From: Ulota crispa
Lineage: Eukaryota; Streptophyta; Bryopsida; Orthotrichales; Orthotrichaceae
Assembly (NCBI GenBank): GCA_963920765.1
Contig: OY987244.1
Coordinates: 23,664,358 to 23,728,357 of the forward strand
Length of the DNA stretch: 64,000 nt
Direction: 5' to 3'
Shown here: one piece after another, positions 39,040 through 50,975 of the stretch
Layout of the letters: every line of letters begins with the position of its first letter
Position numbering within the stretch: position 1 is the stretch's first letter
Translations under genes and position numbers: made by a program
The notes under the pieces: generated by a model
Databases searched by the model: none
What the model was told of the DNA's origin: nothing
The model's input: only the letters and a program-made list of their open reading frames with translations

Positions 39040-39400
39040 TTTTCATGGGCTTTTCAAGACTAGGAGATATTTTGTTGAATTATCCAATAAAAAGAAATAG
39101 ATGTCAAATGTAACCTAGTTTTTTTCATATTTTTTGAAGCATTATTGAATTTGTTAATGAATTTTCAAAGTTTTTTGTAGTAGACACCTATTTGTGACTC
39201 AAGGTCTCCCATAATCCGTTTCCATGCAACTTATGAAGGGGTGAGGTGAAACCAAGGAGTATGATTGGCTCTTGCAATAGAATACACCTTTGGATTTATG
39301 ACTTGCTCCATTCCAAGACCCCTACATTACCATTCTTGGCACCCTATGGGAGGCTTTACTGACAAGGGTTGCCGCAATTCAAGCAAACTACTTTACCCTG
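39040..39400 (+). repeat. third copy of the ~350-400-bp repeat
   Basis: Same landmarks as 35915-36290 and in the same orientation: TCATGGGCTTTTCAAGAC, AAAGAAATAGATG, GAGGTGAAACCAAGGAG, TTGGCTCTTGCAAT. It lies about 140 bp upstream of the small secreted-protein gene. Confidence 0.6.
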
Positions 39401-39536
39401 AGAAGGTTTGAGAAAGTTTGAGAAAGTTTGAGTAGATACTTCACTCAAAACCAACTAAAGCTAGTGTCTTCTTATAGGGTAGCTGCTGGTTTTCATGACA
39501 ATGCTAAGGCGTATTGAGGTCAACAGTGACTAAAGC

Positions 39537-40679
39537 ATGGCATACGTAAGCAGACAGCTGATTTTCAAGTTTGCTAGTATTGTGGTTGCATCCCTTGTCA
39601 CATTTGCAAGTCTGTTGATGTCTATGGACATGCTACGACAAATGCCAACCAAAGATATTGCTAATCCTAGGTCCCATTCTTCCACTACCAAGTTTCACTT
39701 GGACTACCAAATGGAAAAGTACCAAGGTTGCCATGACTGCGTCTATCGCCACTACTCCGGTGAGATTTTTTTGCAACGCTAGCTAGTAATAACATTTAGA
39801 GATGAAAAAAGTCCTTCTAAGACCTTATCTAGTTCAAATGAGTTTCAACAAATCCTTCCTTCTTGCATGATGAGAGACTTGCATTTAACACAAAAAAAAT
39901 TATTCATATTGACTAGCATCTTGAGGTATCACATGTAAGAAGTAAGAAACATTTGTTTTGGTAATTTACTTGTATTTGTGCATTGTAAGCTATAATATAC
40001 ATATTCTCACAAAGGTTTAACTACAATCTCCAAAGTAGGATTAGGGTTTTGCTTGTGTTGTCTACATTGCGCCAAAGAAATGGAATATTGTCAATTTAAT
40101 GAAGTTGACATATAAGTTTTTGAAATAAAATATTTATGGTTTATGAAAGTGCTTTTATAGATGCAATCTTTATGTTAAGAGTTAAGAAATTGCAATCATG
40201 TTCCATGGTGTGTAGGGATTGATACATGATGCTCTTTGTTTGAATTTACATCTTTCACCATCAAAAGTTGAATTTGAATGAGGGCATGGTGTGCAGGGGC
40301 TAGTGGTGCATGTTGTAAGAAACAACATAATAGAAAATGGGGTCCTTTGGCACCACCTGCATCTCAACTTTTGGACAATTATTATTACGACTTAAAATTG
40401 CGAATGACTCCAACTGCTCAACGTAATCATCCATTCCTTCGGCGGACGCCCAATATTGATTATAGCCATCAGTCAAACTCCACAAACTATGTGTATCTTT
40501 TTCCAGACCCAATTTTGGCACCAGAACAAGCACCAGAGCCTGCAGTAGAACTTCCACCACTATTTTGGGATGATTATCAGCATCCTTATGATGCTCCATG
40601 GGAGTCGCCCCAAATTACTTTGTATCCCCCTTTGATTGATTACAACTATGAAGGTGATATTGAACCACCCATTGCTTGA
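39537..40679 (+). CDS. predicted small secreted or membrane-anchored protein, unknown family
   Basis: Two exons (39537-39759 and 40297-40679) join across a 537-bp GT-AG intron (donor CTCCG|GTGAGA, acceptor GTGTGCAG) into 202 codons, 201 aa; phase and length both close. The N-terminus has a hydrophobic segment at about residues 8-29 (FKFASIVVASLVTFASLLMS), so it is likely a signal peptide or signal anchor. The next part holds two cysteine pairs, CHDC (about 65-68) and CC (about 80-81). The C-terminal half is rich in Pro, Tyr and Asp/Glu (PEQAPEPAVELPP, YPPLIDYNYEGDIEPPIA). I recognise no domain. It lies in the spacer between the palindrome arms. Secretion is inferred, and expression would need transcript evidence. 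Confidence 0.6.
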
Positions 40680-40682
40680 CCA

Positions 40683-40870
40683 ATGGTTAATTCTTATACG
40701 TGCTACGGACATAATAGACAAGTTATATAATTGGCATTTGCTACCAAATAGAAGTTTTAATCTGGGATTCTAATAGCTCACTAGAATTACATTGATTTAT
40801 GTTCTGACTTCTTTGGTTATCTCAATTGTATTGAAGATGTAATACATTTCAAATACAAGAAAACCAAAGA
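40683..40870 (+). repeat. repeat downstream of the small gene, second copy at 42510-42720
   Basis: TAATAGCTCACTAGAATTAC, the CTGACTTCTTTGGTT segment and TTCAAATACAAGAAAA recur at 42600-42695 in the same orientation, moderately diverged. This starts right after the stop codon of the 201-aa protein, so 42510-42720 may be the 3' flank of a lost gene copy. Confidence 0.5.
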
Positions 40871-41216
40871 AACATCAAAAATGGGAATTCCATTAGAAAG
40901 GGTGGTATTTGGGCGTCAAATAAAGACTATGGCCAATCTCAATTCCTTTTGGAGCTTGTAGAACTCCTTGTGATATCAATGTTTTAGCCCCTAAACGTCC
41001 AAGGGTACCTTTTTTGTTTTTGGAAGGCACTGTTGAAGTTTTAAATTGTAGTTGTAGGATCCAACGTATTTTTTCCTAGCAAAATTTTGCGAGCTTTGAC
41101 AGATTATGCCCAATGTAGCTTGTTCCCTCCAAATACAAACCAACTTGAGGAGGACAACACACCTGTCACTATCACTCAAAAAAACCGTTGGTAGGATCAT
41201 TATTAACCCCTCATTG

Positions 41217-41854
41217 CTCAAGGGGACCAAAACTATCCCCACTTGTTTGTAATTTGGGACTTATAAATTTTCTTTAGGATTAATTACAATGATTTTTATT
41301 TATTTATGGTTCTTTTGAGGTCTTTTTTTTAGTATCAAAAGTCTAATTTTGAAAATGACTAATTATGTTTTGTCTATTCAAGATTTTGTGAAAGGGTATC
41401 CATTGCAAATCTTCACTTTCTAGTGTCGAGGGCTCTTGAACATGATCCTCAAGTACACTAGAACTTGGAGAAAATACTACATTAGAAAGTGAATTATAAA
41501 ATTTGTAGATTAGATTTTGAGAAGCTATAAATTGATTGGGGTTATGCATATCATACTTTACATACTCATATTTTTTAGGTACCCTCAATTTTATATTTCA
41601 GATATGAAAAGAGGATTGAAAGGCTTCAAATCAATTTCACAATTTTAACACCTTCATGATCAAATCTTTTAATCTTTTAATCCATAAGTGATGTTGTTGT
41701 GTTTTCTTTTCCCATGTAATCTCTAACATGTTTAGCTTGAACTTGAATAGTTACATTTCAAAAACAAACTGACAAAATTTATCAAAAAATTGGCATTTTG
41801 TTCACTTGAGAGCAGATTATGAGATGCTCAAGATTTGCCTTGGGCGGTGAGGTG
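41217..41854. mobile_element. TTAA-flanked piggyBac-like element (638 bp)
   Basis: TTAA lies at 41213-41216 and 41855-41858. The ends are CCCCTCATTGCTCAAGG and, reverse-complemented, CACCTCACCGCCCAAGG. The interior is shared with 21645-22281 and 57732-58377. Confidence 0.75.
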
Positions 41855-41858
41855 TTAA

Positions 41859-42719
41859 ACATTGAAATAAAATTGTAATTGTAGAATGTATCTTAAACTT
41901 AAATGCTTTTAGATGGTGCTGACAAAAAAAAACCCCCAAATAGTCAAGTGGATTTTAAGATATTTGTGATTGAATGTCAATGAGTATGGATTTTTTTGGT
42001 TTTTTGGAGCTGTCCAAGTTGTCTATTGCAAAAGTGGCAATTTGTGTGTCCAAAGTTGGGAAACAATCACTTATGATGATTTAGTATTTTTTGTTGTTAC
42101 TTCAAAATTGATGACCCCCTTCCAAATCCATGACCACAATTTTACAGATGAACTTGCAATACAATTGTTAAAGAGCTACCACCTAATACAAAGAATTGTT
42201 TTGGCTCTTATTATTGACCAAAAATCATTATGAATGAAATAAACTTTAATGGTGAATGAATTCTAGTTTATATGACAAAGGCATTCCAAGTGAAATCAGC
42301 CCAAAAACACACTTGGATTTGATAGATGATGTATTTTCAATAGAGGGGCTCACATTGCTTAAGGAAGTGCCTAAGGAGATCACTGCCCATTTTTTGAATA
42401 TGGCATCTTGTGATAGACTCATTATTGACAATATTCATCACGCTTTTGAGTATGCAACATGCATGTTTGTCGTTTAGCATCCATTAACTGGGACTTAGTA
42501 TGAAGGACATTAATTCTTAAACAACCATAGGGAATAGTATATATGCTGCCATATAACTAGCATTAGTTACTGACAATGACGTTTTAATTTGAGATCTTGA
42601 ATAGCTCACTAGACTTGTATTAATCTATTCTCCAACTTCTTTGTTGATTTGAAATGAGGTAAAGGTGTGAATCCATTCCAAGTACAAGAAAAATACCTCA
42701 TACTGTACTGGTTATAGTG
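41859..42719. other. spacer DNA with two short unassigned frames
   Basis: Plus-strand frames at 41970-42233 (87 codons) and 42256-42477 (73 codons; contains LIDDVFSIEGLTLLKEVPKE) are open but unlike any family I know. 42510-42719 is the repeat also found after the small gene at 40679. Coding status is undecided. Confidence 0.3.
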
Positions 42720-43338
42720 GCACTTTTAGCCGATGTTTAAGGGTTGAATTTGAACAATGATGCTAACTTCAAACCACAACTTCATTAAAATGAATCAAAA
42801 CTAGCAAAAGCTTTGCCTTTAGCAAGGTTTCAAAGTTATTGAACATCCAAATTGGGTGCCTTGGGCATTTAGAGGTAGTAGCTCAAATTGTGTGCCTTCA
42901 TAAACAAAGCATCTCATAGGTAGCCCAAGAATGGATATGAGGTGGTTCTTGAATGGAGCCTCCTTAGTCTTAAAAGAAGAGGTGTTTTTTAATTACAAGA
43001 CCTAATCACACTCCTTAATTTCAACTCATCTCATTATAAATTGCAAGGGATGGATTGTGAAAACCTTAGAATCACAAACAGGTAACTACTACAAAAATCT
43101 TTGAAAACTCATCAACAATTCAACAATGTTTCAAAAATATATGAAAAAATTTGTGTTACATTTATCGTTCATTTCTCTATGTCTAAAAATTAGACAAAAA
43201 ACCTACATGTCTTGCCAAGGCCATGAAAAAGCAAATCAGCCATGTCACTACTCGAGCTACCTAAGCGTACCAATTTGTTCCAGCCTAGGATTTGGTCAGA
43301 GAGCAAAAGAGTGTTATATTGTAGAGGGGATTAGTTAA

Positions 43339-43706
43339 GCCATCTCCACCGCACCCACTAGCCTACATTTGGAGCGTCAGCCTGGCCGGGCGCACGAGAC
43401 AGCCAACTTCCACCCGGTGTTGGCAACGCTACGTCGGAGGGGCGGCCAGCCAAGTTGACTACTTCAGCCCCACCAAATCCATCTTGGATGGCAACCTCAA
43501 TCAAAAACATGTAGGATGTACTCACGGATTCTGACACATATTACATGAAGGAAACGCTAAAATTCAAAGTTCATAAACTTTCAGCGACCCAGCGGCCCAA
43601 GCTCCGACCCGGCTGGGCTTCGAAAGCCCGTCACCCCGTTCTGCCTCACACCCCGCAGCCTGCCCGTCTGCAGAGCCCGGCCTGGCGGCTCGAGTGGAGA
43701 TGCTCT
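43339..43706. mobile_element. GC-rich MITE with (AGAG)CATCTCCAC ends
   Basis: The left end is GCCATCTCCACCGCACCC and the reverse-complemented right end GAGCATCTCCACTCGAG. The interior is much richer in GC than the surroundings. The matching left-arm position (between about 35362 and 35390) lacks it. It ends 232 bp upstream of the copy B start codon, so it could affect that promoter. It is related by its ends to 24927-25242. Confidence 0.65.
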
Positions 43707-43938
43707 TCTTACGGAGGGCTGGGAGTGTTCATACTCCCCTGTTGTGCTCCAGATTTCGTGTATCGTCGTCGTCGTCCCTGTTGTCCTGGCGCTTCGATAC
43801 TGAAGTTAAACCCTACTGACAATTGTTGCTGAGAAAACTGGTCGCATTTGAAATCTGGTCGCCATATCAAGCTTACATTGCTCCGGTCGAGGTTGCCATT
43901 CATGTCACGACGCTGCGGAAGCAGCGATCGTGGTCGCG

Positions 43939-46900
43939 ATGGACAACAACTTTGGCAAGTACCGAAGGCCGGGAGGCGCTGTGTATGAGCTTCTGACAGT
44001 TGACACTTCCGGGGACGACGATGAGGTCGGGAAGCAGCAGCAGCAAAATCAGCAGCAGCTGGCAACGTTGCCTCTGGTGGCGAAGGTCAAGGGCAAGCGA
44101 CGCAAGCACAAGAGCCGCAAGGTGCAGAATCTTGAACCAGGAGCGGTCTCTGCAGCGGGCGAAGCGGGGGCGAATTCTTTAGGTCTTGTGTGTAGTAGCT
44201 TGGTGATCGGATCCTCGGGAACTGTTGTTTCGTTGAAGGATTTGATCCAGCCTCGTCCGGACGGCATTCTGGCGGACTTGCCATTGGAACCTAGAATCGT
44301 TTTGGATTTTGGTGATGCTTCCAAAGAAGTTCCGTTTCAAGATTCTACGCAAGAGTTTCCGTTCGAAAGTGTCGGAGCTCGCGAATCCGGTCAGAAGTCT
44401 CCTCCTAGCTCAGAGTCGTTGCGGAATTTGGCCACGGGCGTGCCGCGGCCGACTGGATTGCTTCTGTTGACGAATGATTCCGTAGACGAGCGGAACAGGC
44501 CTACAAACCTGTGCTCGGCGCATGAAAATCGTCCTGCAATTGTTGATGCGGCCGAAGTCGAAACGTCTTCAACTGACGGACGTTTGCCCTCGGCTGCGTC
44601 TCCGAAAGGTCGATTGTCGGGCCGGACGTCTCCTGTTGCTGCTGCTGGTATGAACAGTATATTAGGTTACAGTCCTCGAGGTGAAAGCCAAATAGAGCCT
44701 GTGTTTCCAGAGCTCAGGCAGCGGGTCGTGGAGAAACTGGCCGACTGTCCCGAGCAAGAAAATGGAGTTGACGTGGTCGGGGCAAAGCCTACGATGACAA
44801 AAGTAGTTTCCTTCAAAAAACAGAAACCGGTTCCGGATCCCAGCTACCTAGGGCACGTTGAAGTGATTGAGCCGCCGTCGGGCCACAGAATCCCGGTTCG
44901 ACCTCCGTTATCAAGCTATGACACTCCACATTTGACAGAGTGGGAGAGGTTAATGGCTGCCAATTCAGAATGTAAGCGTTCCATCCCATCGAACAGTGGC
45001 AATCAGTATGTTCAAATCACTACCGTCGTGCTGGTAAGCAATTGCACAATGTTTCAATGCGCCTTTGAACGTAATAACGATTTTCTTTCTTAAGTGTATT
45101 TTAGGTCTATGAAGAATGTCTTTCCTACGGCAGAGTTGTATTTGAAGTCATTCGGGAGCTATGATTTTGTGAACACATTAGTGCTTGTGGTTTCTGTAGC
45201 ATAGTTCCGTGTGTTCTGTGGTCATGCTAATGAGAACGGTAAATGATCTTGAGCCTGTCTGGCTGGACAGTCGTGTTAACATGAATTTTGAGTTGTAATG
45301 CATAGTTTGGTGTTAGTGAGTTCAACGACAAATCTAAAATATTGACATGAGTTTAAGAGTTTCAGAAGTGAGTGCGTCCTTCTCTTTACGCTTTCTACTT
45401 TACCGGAGAGATTCTGTGTGTGAGCTTTGATTGAAGCACAAGAAATGTGAACAGATCCAGCAGTGGTGGACGTATCACCAATAAATTATCTGCGAGGAGA
45501 AGTCGAGAGGGGGAGCATGTCCGAGCGTCATTCATCAGCTGGAATACAACAGAGGCGGGAGCGTATATATAACACGATGTTTCACGTTCCATGGAGATGT
45601 GAGCTGGTGCGCAGTGAAGTATTGAAAGTTTCATGTATCCCGGTGTAGTACAGCCTGCATGTTTCTCTAGATTTTGGTCATCAAGAGGCCATGAGTCACG
45701 TTGTTCTGTAGCTTGCATCCAATCCGTGAGACCAGTGTTTGAAACCAATGTCCCTGAAATGACAATTTCATAATCAATCGGTCGAAGTAACTAGGAATGA
45801 AACAGCTTCGGTGTTGCAGGATTCAGTTATGCAGGGCAAGTACTGATGATTTGTTTGCGGGGTTGGGAATGGGTGCAGCTGATCGATGTGGGATTTTTTG
45901 TGTGTTTGGACTCGTTTCTTTCCCTATTCACAGTTTTGCCAGCTAGGATCATAATGTCCCTCTGGCAGCGGATCTTGCATTGGAGGTGATCCTCTTACCC
46001 TGAGTTTTTGGTTGATGGGTTCTGTGTATCTAAAGCTCTGCGACTATGGTGCAACGTAGTCTATTAAATGGTTAGTGCGACACTGTGGCTGCACATCAAA
46101 CGCCATAGTAAATAGAGAATTGATTAATGACGGCAGTATTGCAGATGTTTAGAGTCATATTTGTACGGAATGGTCATTTCTGCTTACTTTAACTCGTCTT
46201 TTGGTGTGTGTATTCTTGTTTTTCACATTATATAAGGGCTTGTTTCCCGAAGACTTACTTAATTGAACCAATGAATGGTAAATGGTTACTTGCACTTGCA
46301 GTGTTGTTTGTCCTTTGAAATGATCAATTATACCAAAAATGGGAGTGTGTATAAGGTCTCGCTCACAGATTTCACCCATGCAATTAAAGTGGAGTTGTTG
46401 AGGCAGGCAGTTTCAGAGACCATATGCTGCTGAATTGTCCGATTTTGCTTCTTTGATCATCCTCGTGCTGGGTGTGGCGGTTCTTCAGCAGGCTGGTATA
46501 TTTTCTTCGCTTTGCTAGGTTCGTGGTTGGTATTGACGGCAGAAAATTTAGAGACTTGCCACCTAGAAGGATATTAAGTGGGTTACAATTCGATGCCTCA
46601 ATACTCGTTAATAAGGATGTAGAATGTACATGATGTTTGCATTTCTTGAATTAGCTCCTGTTTCGAAGAACACAGTTACATCGAGGTGCTTACTATGACG
46701 TGGAAGTGCAGATATCAGCTTCATATATCATTACATTCGAGGGCAAGCCACAATCAAGCTGTATGTTGTCTTCAACGTTCTTGAGGTCTGTATTTTTTAG
46801 CAGCGTTTTCTATTGTGGACAGTGGTTGGCAGAGGAGCTTGATTAATGTGATGATTTTAGTTGTTTATATTCAGTACTCACGACTCGGCCCTCCTCTCGG

Positions 46901-49021
46901 GTTGTGCATTGTACTGCTTTTGCGTTTTGACTGAAGAATTTCCCATACAAGGCTCCACTTTCACTCGTGCTTCGGCCAACACATGTGGATGCGATGCAGA
47001 TCTTTGACAAGCTATGTCAATCTTTTGGAGGTGACGTGCTTCAGATCCTTCTGAACTCTGCCGTGGCTATTGGGGAGTGCCCGCCTGAGAGGCTGATCAA
47101 GCAGTGGGCTCAATTTTGTTTGGACCAGAGCATCGCCATTGTGTCTTTTCATATCCTTTCGAGTAGTACTTGGTATGGTATATAAGGGACGTATGCACGA
47201 AAAAATTGAGTGACGGTTATAATTTCTTGGTTTTTCTCTTCTCCTTGAGCAGTTTATAGAAGTTTGTTAAGGTGATACAATGGCCGGATTGTTATTTTGG
47301 CGCCTCCTACTAGTAGAGCAGGATTTGTGCCGTCATTTGCAAGCAGGTGCTGAATTTCCTGAGAGTATGATTACTATGACGAATGATCTCCTTGACTGCA
47401 GTATGCACTGGTTCACTCTCTCGTGATTATGTCGCAAGCCATCACAGTTTCAGCAGCTATCAACTCCCAGAACAATGCGCTGCTGACACTCCTGATTTCG
47501 AACAATTTTGCGGAAATCAAGAGTAATGTCTTCAAGCGGGTGGGAAAGGAGAATCTTCACAAGATGGCTTATCACGGTACGGTGTTGTTTCTACTCAACG
47601 TGAGGAAATCCATCGTGTTGAGCTTGGAAGGGGTTACATTTTGATCTCCGTGATGGCCCCTGAATCTAGTTGGAAATATATGTTTGTTGTTGGACTGATG
47701 GACCTGACAGGATGGTGGTTTGATGAACAGACACAGTGGAGCGATTTCACATCATGGCGCATTTGCTATTTGTGTTGGCTCAGAACATTCAGAATAGCGA
47801 GGGCTTCTGGCTGTGGAACTTTGCTTATGTGCGTATTTCTTTGCCCTTTCTGGTCCGTCGCGGCTGTATCTTCCATCCTAAAGTTATATGCCTGCTTACA
47901 TACGTATCTCTTCCGACTGCACGTGTCGGTTGTATTTCTGGTTGTTTCTGGGGTTACTTTTGAACAAAGTGGCGAATTTGAGCGGGTGCAGAATGCAGGG
48001 ATGGTGTTCTTGTGCGAAGTTCTTGTTGATGTAATCAAGCATTCATTTTTGGCAAAATTCAACGAGATAAAACCTGGAGCATATTCAGAATTTCTCCAAG
48101 CTCTTTGCAAGCAGGTAAGTGGGCAGGCCTTGGTTGTTAAAGCCTCTAGAATATATACATCTGGCTTTAGTTGTGTGTTTGCACTTGGCATTTTCGCTTG
48201 TGGTTCTTAGTTGAGATGGTTGTTCGTTTTGAAGAAGAAAATGTGTTGGAAGAAGGGATTGCGAAGGGAGCATAAAGATGAGTTCCGGCAAGTCTGTGTG
48301 TCGATGGGCTCTTCTCCAGCAGTGGATGTATGGAGTTCCCTTAATTAGGCTGTATGAATCACAGGATGTGATGTTTCATTTGGTTGTGTGATGTGCTTAT
48401 GTCTGGTGCAGACACTGAATAGTCAATCACACGAAGTGCACAAGACACTTCACTTTGTACCGCTTGCCCCTGCCTGTGTGGTGAGCAAGCCTAGACTTTA
48501 ATTTGAATGTAGATTCAAATTGGAGCATGTCGCTTTTCGGAATGTGTACCGCGCTTAACTCTGTTACTTGTGGCTCAATTTTTGTTTTTTGTTTTTTGTT
48601 TTTTTATATTACATTCTGCCAATTGATATCTGAAGTGGGATGAGACCAAACTTCAGTCGTTTTGTAAGATTGTGTTCTTTTACTTAAAGTTTTGTACTTT
48701 TTAGAATCGGTTGGATTGTTAGAGAAAGCTATAGTTACAAATGTGTCTGATTTGGTACCTCTTGGAATGCAGTGTAAGTAATTGTTTCATGTGCTGGATT
48801 TTTTGGTACAGGTACTGAGGGTCTTGATTCCATTGTATGCGACATTTCTTCCTCAAGGACTATTTCTACATAGAATTGCTGGCGTTGTTATTCTTGGTGG
48901 AGGCACGTATATCATTCTTCTAGCCTTGAAGATACTAGTTGGTTTAGGGTTGCAGATGCATGCTGCGTGGTATTTGAGACGGTGCAAACACAAAGAAGGC
49001 CATCATGCGCATGCAGATTGA
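43939..49021 (+). CDS. POD1: POD1/TAPT1-family ER membrane protein, copy B
   Basis: Eleven exons: 43939-44971, 45455-45606, 45879-45985, 46407-46495, 46712-46785, 47000-47140, 47402-47576, 47737-47828, 47992-48114, 48412-48480 and 48812-49021. They sum to 2,265 bp (755 codons) with all phases consistent. Start: the first ATG in the frame (MDNNFGKYRRPGG). Exon 1 must end at the GAAT|GTAAGC donor, because this gives the NSEYPAV junction resembling plant POD1 (N-Y-P) and restores phase. The predicted protein matches copy A wherever compared. The C-terminus LQMHAAWYLRRC…HAHAD corresponds to LQKHATWY…HLHND of Arabidopsis POD1. Likely role: ER membrane protein acting with folding or trafficking factors. 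Upstream DNA differs from copy A beyond 200 bp from the ATG. Confidence 0.92.
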
Positions 49022-50975
49022 AAGCCGCCCATGGTTGTGCTAGATTCTATATCTATTAGGTTAGAGCTGCCATGTTTTTTTAGACTTTTTCCTACTAGAG
49101 CTTGTGCGTTGTAATTTTGCTCGTCATCAATTTTGGTGGTCACGTACATTTTTTTTTGCATTCATATAGATATGCAAAGATACCCAGACATTGTGTTTTC
49201 TAGTCAGGTAGAAGGAGTTTTGAGACACAAGTGATAGAGCCTGGCCCTTCTGATGTTTTGAGAAAGCATCTTAAGGTCTTTGTCCTAAATTTGTGTACTA
49301 TATATTAGTACTTTAGGAATTTATGCCAAATGTTGATGTTTTTTGGCATGGACATTGCCGTGGTAACTGGAGTCCTGATACTCTGTACTCTTTCGGTACT
49401 TTCTGACTGAAGGTGGAAGCTTCAAATTTAATAAATGAGGAATTCATTCATGAAAAGTTTTTAAATGAGTGTACGGGATAGGGTTAGGATACAACCAATT
49501 TTCTTTACTTTTGAGCAATCATGACATTTGATGAATATTTCAAAATGGTTGGAGGAGATGAGGGCATGATGTTATATCAATCTGAGCGAAGGGTTGGGAG
49601 AATATTGGGGCTGGGACAAGATAAATTGAACAGAGGAAATTGGTATACCGAATCTCCAATCATGGACATGTGATTTGTTCATCTAGATATACTAAGGGAT
49701 GGTTCACACTATGTGCCACAGAAATATCAGAATCCAACTTTTGAGAGCCAAAAGTTTGAACGTGACAATTCACACTAGGTCCCGCGTCCCAGCACTTTTG
49801 GAAGTTTTGGTGTGAAGAAGGTGGGACTTCACTCAAGATTTGTGTTGACCATTTTGTATGAGCCCAAGTGTCACCAATATAATTTTTGCAAAATACTCGT
49901 GGCTTTCTTTAGTGCTCCTTTTTGCTTGTACAGTAATAACTTAACGAAGTTGGGATCTTGCGTTGTGTTGAGACTTGAGATGGGATGTGGGACTTAGTGT
50001 GAATTACCCCTAAGTTGACAATTTTTTAAGCAATGTAGGTTCAAAATCATTCCCTACTACCATTTTTTTATAATGTAAATCTTCAATGTCTTATGGAGTA
50101 CACAATTTTGAAATTTAAAAGTTTTGTACATTTTGTTGAATATGGATTGAGAGAACATTTGATTTTGGATTCAAATTGAAACACTTGATATCTATATTGG
50201 GTATGAAGTTACCTAAATAAATAATGCAACATGTTATACCTATATTTATTTGAGGATGAAGGACTTTGCAATGAGGCTTATAATCCATATTTATGACAAG
50301 TTTCAACTAGCTATTTCAATTTTTGATTTTTACCAAATTTATAACTTGATTTGATGAGTTAGAAGGTCAACTTCAAGGTTCATTTATTTTTCTTTAGGAC
50401 GTAACACAAGAAATTTGTCAGCAATATAGTTAAATAATAATATGAAAGTCATTTTTGCAATGCATTCTGTCATTTAAATCAATTTGGAACCCTTCAAAAA
50501 TCAATAGCATATAAAGTAATTAAGAGGAAATGAACAATAGGCTAGCTTGGCCATGTCATGTAAATAATGTGTGATCTTTTCATGTAAACTCCAAATTAAT
50601 GTGTCTTGGTTTAGACTTTTATTGGTTTTCCAAACTTATGCAAAGAAGCCCATTTAATGTTAAATTTAGTAAAATATCTCATGCCATATTCAAGATGCAC
50701 AAGTTTCACATTTTTTGGATGATTCATATTATCTTATAAATGTGAATGTATTATGCATATTTGCTACAAAAAATACAAAAACCCATGAGGTGTATTGCCT
50801 AATGTACATTTTTTGAAATCATTAACATAGCACCTGTTTATGTTATGTAATTGTCACAAATTCAATATTCCCAAGAAATATCAGTGCTCATGGCAACAAG
50901 AACTTTTGTTGGAACTATTGTTGTGTCCCTTCCTCTAAATTGGAGTTTCTATGATTGCACCAAACTTCTAGAACA
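49022..50975. other. 3' side of POD1 copy B, diverged outer arm
   Basis: Non-coding DNA homologous to the outer flank of the left arm; identity drops sharply after 49133. No other gene is seen. Confidence 0.6.

Larger units (their letters stand above)
42720..50975. repeat. right arm of the decayed palindrome (inverted copy of 25758-36435)
   Basis: It is the mirror of the left arm. The identical core is 43739-49133. The inner flank 42720-43738 matches 36435 down to 35327 and then 33572-33556 of the left arm, skipping the left arm's hAT insertion. The outer flank 49134-50975 matches 28160 down to 25758, skipping its MITE pair. Its own insertion is the GC-rich MITE at 43339-43706. Confidence 0.92.

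Noticed and set aside
45034-45093. POD1 exon 1 extending to the GTGCTG|GTAAGC donor at 45033
   Set aside because: Leaves phase 0, while exon 2 needs phase 1; the earlier donor at 44971 restores both phase and the family's N-Y-P junction.
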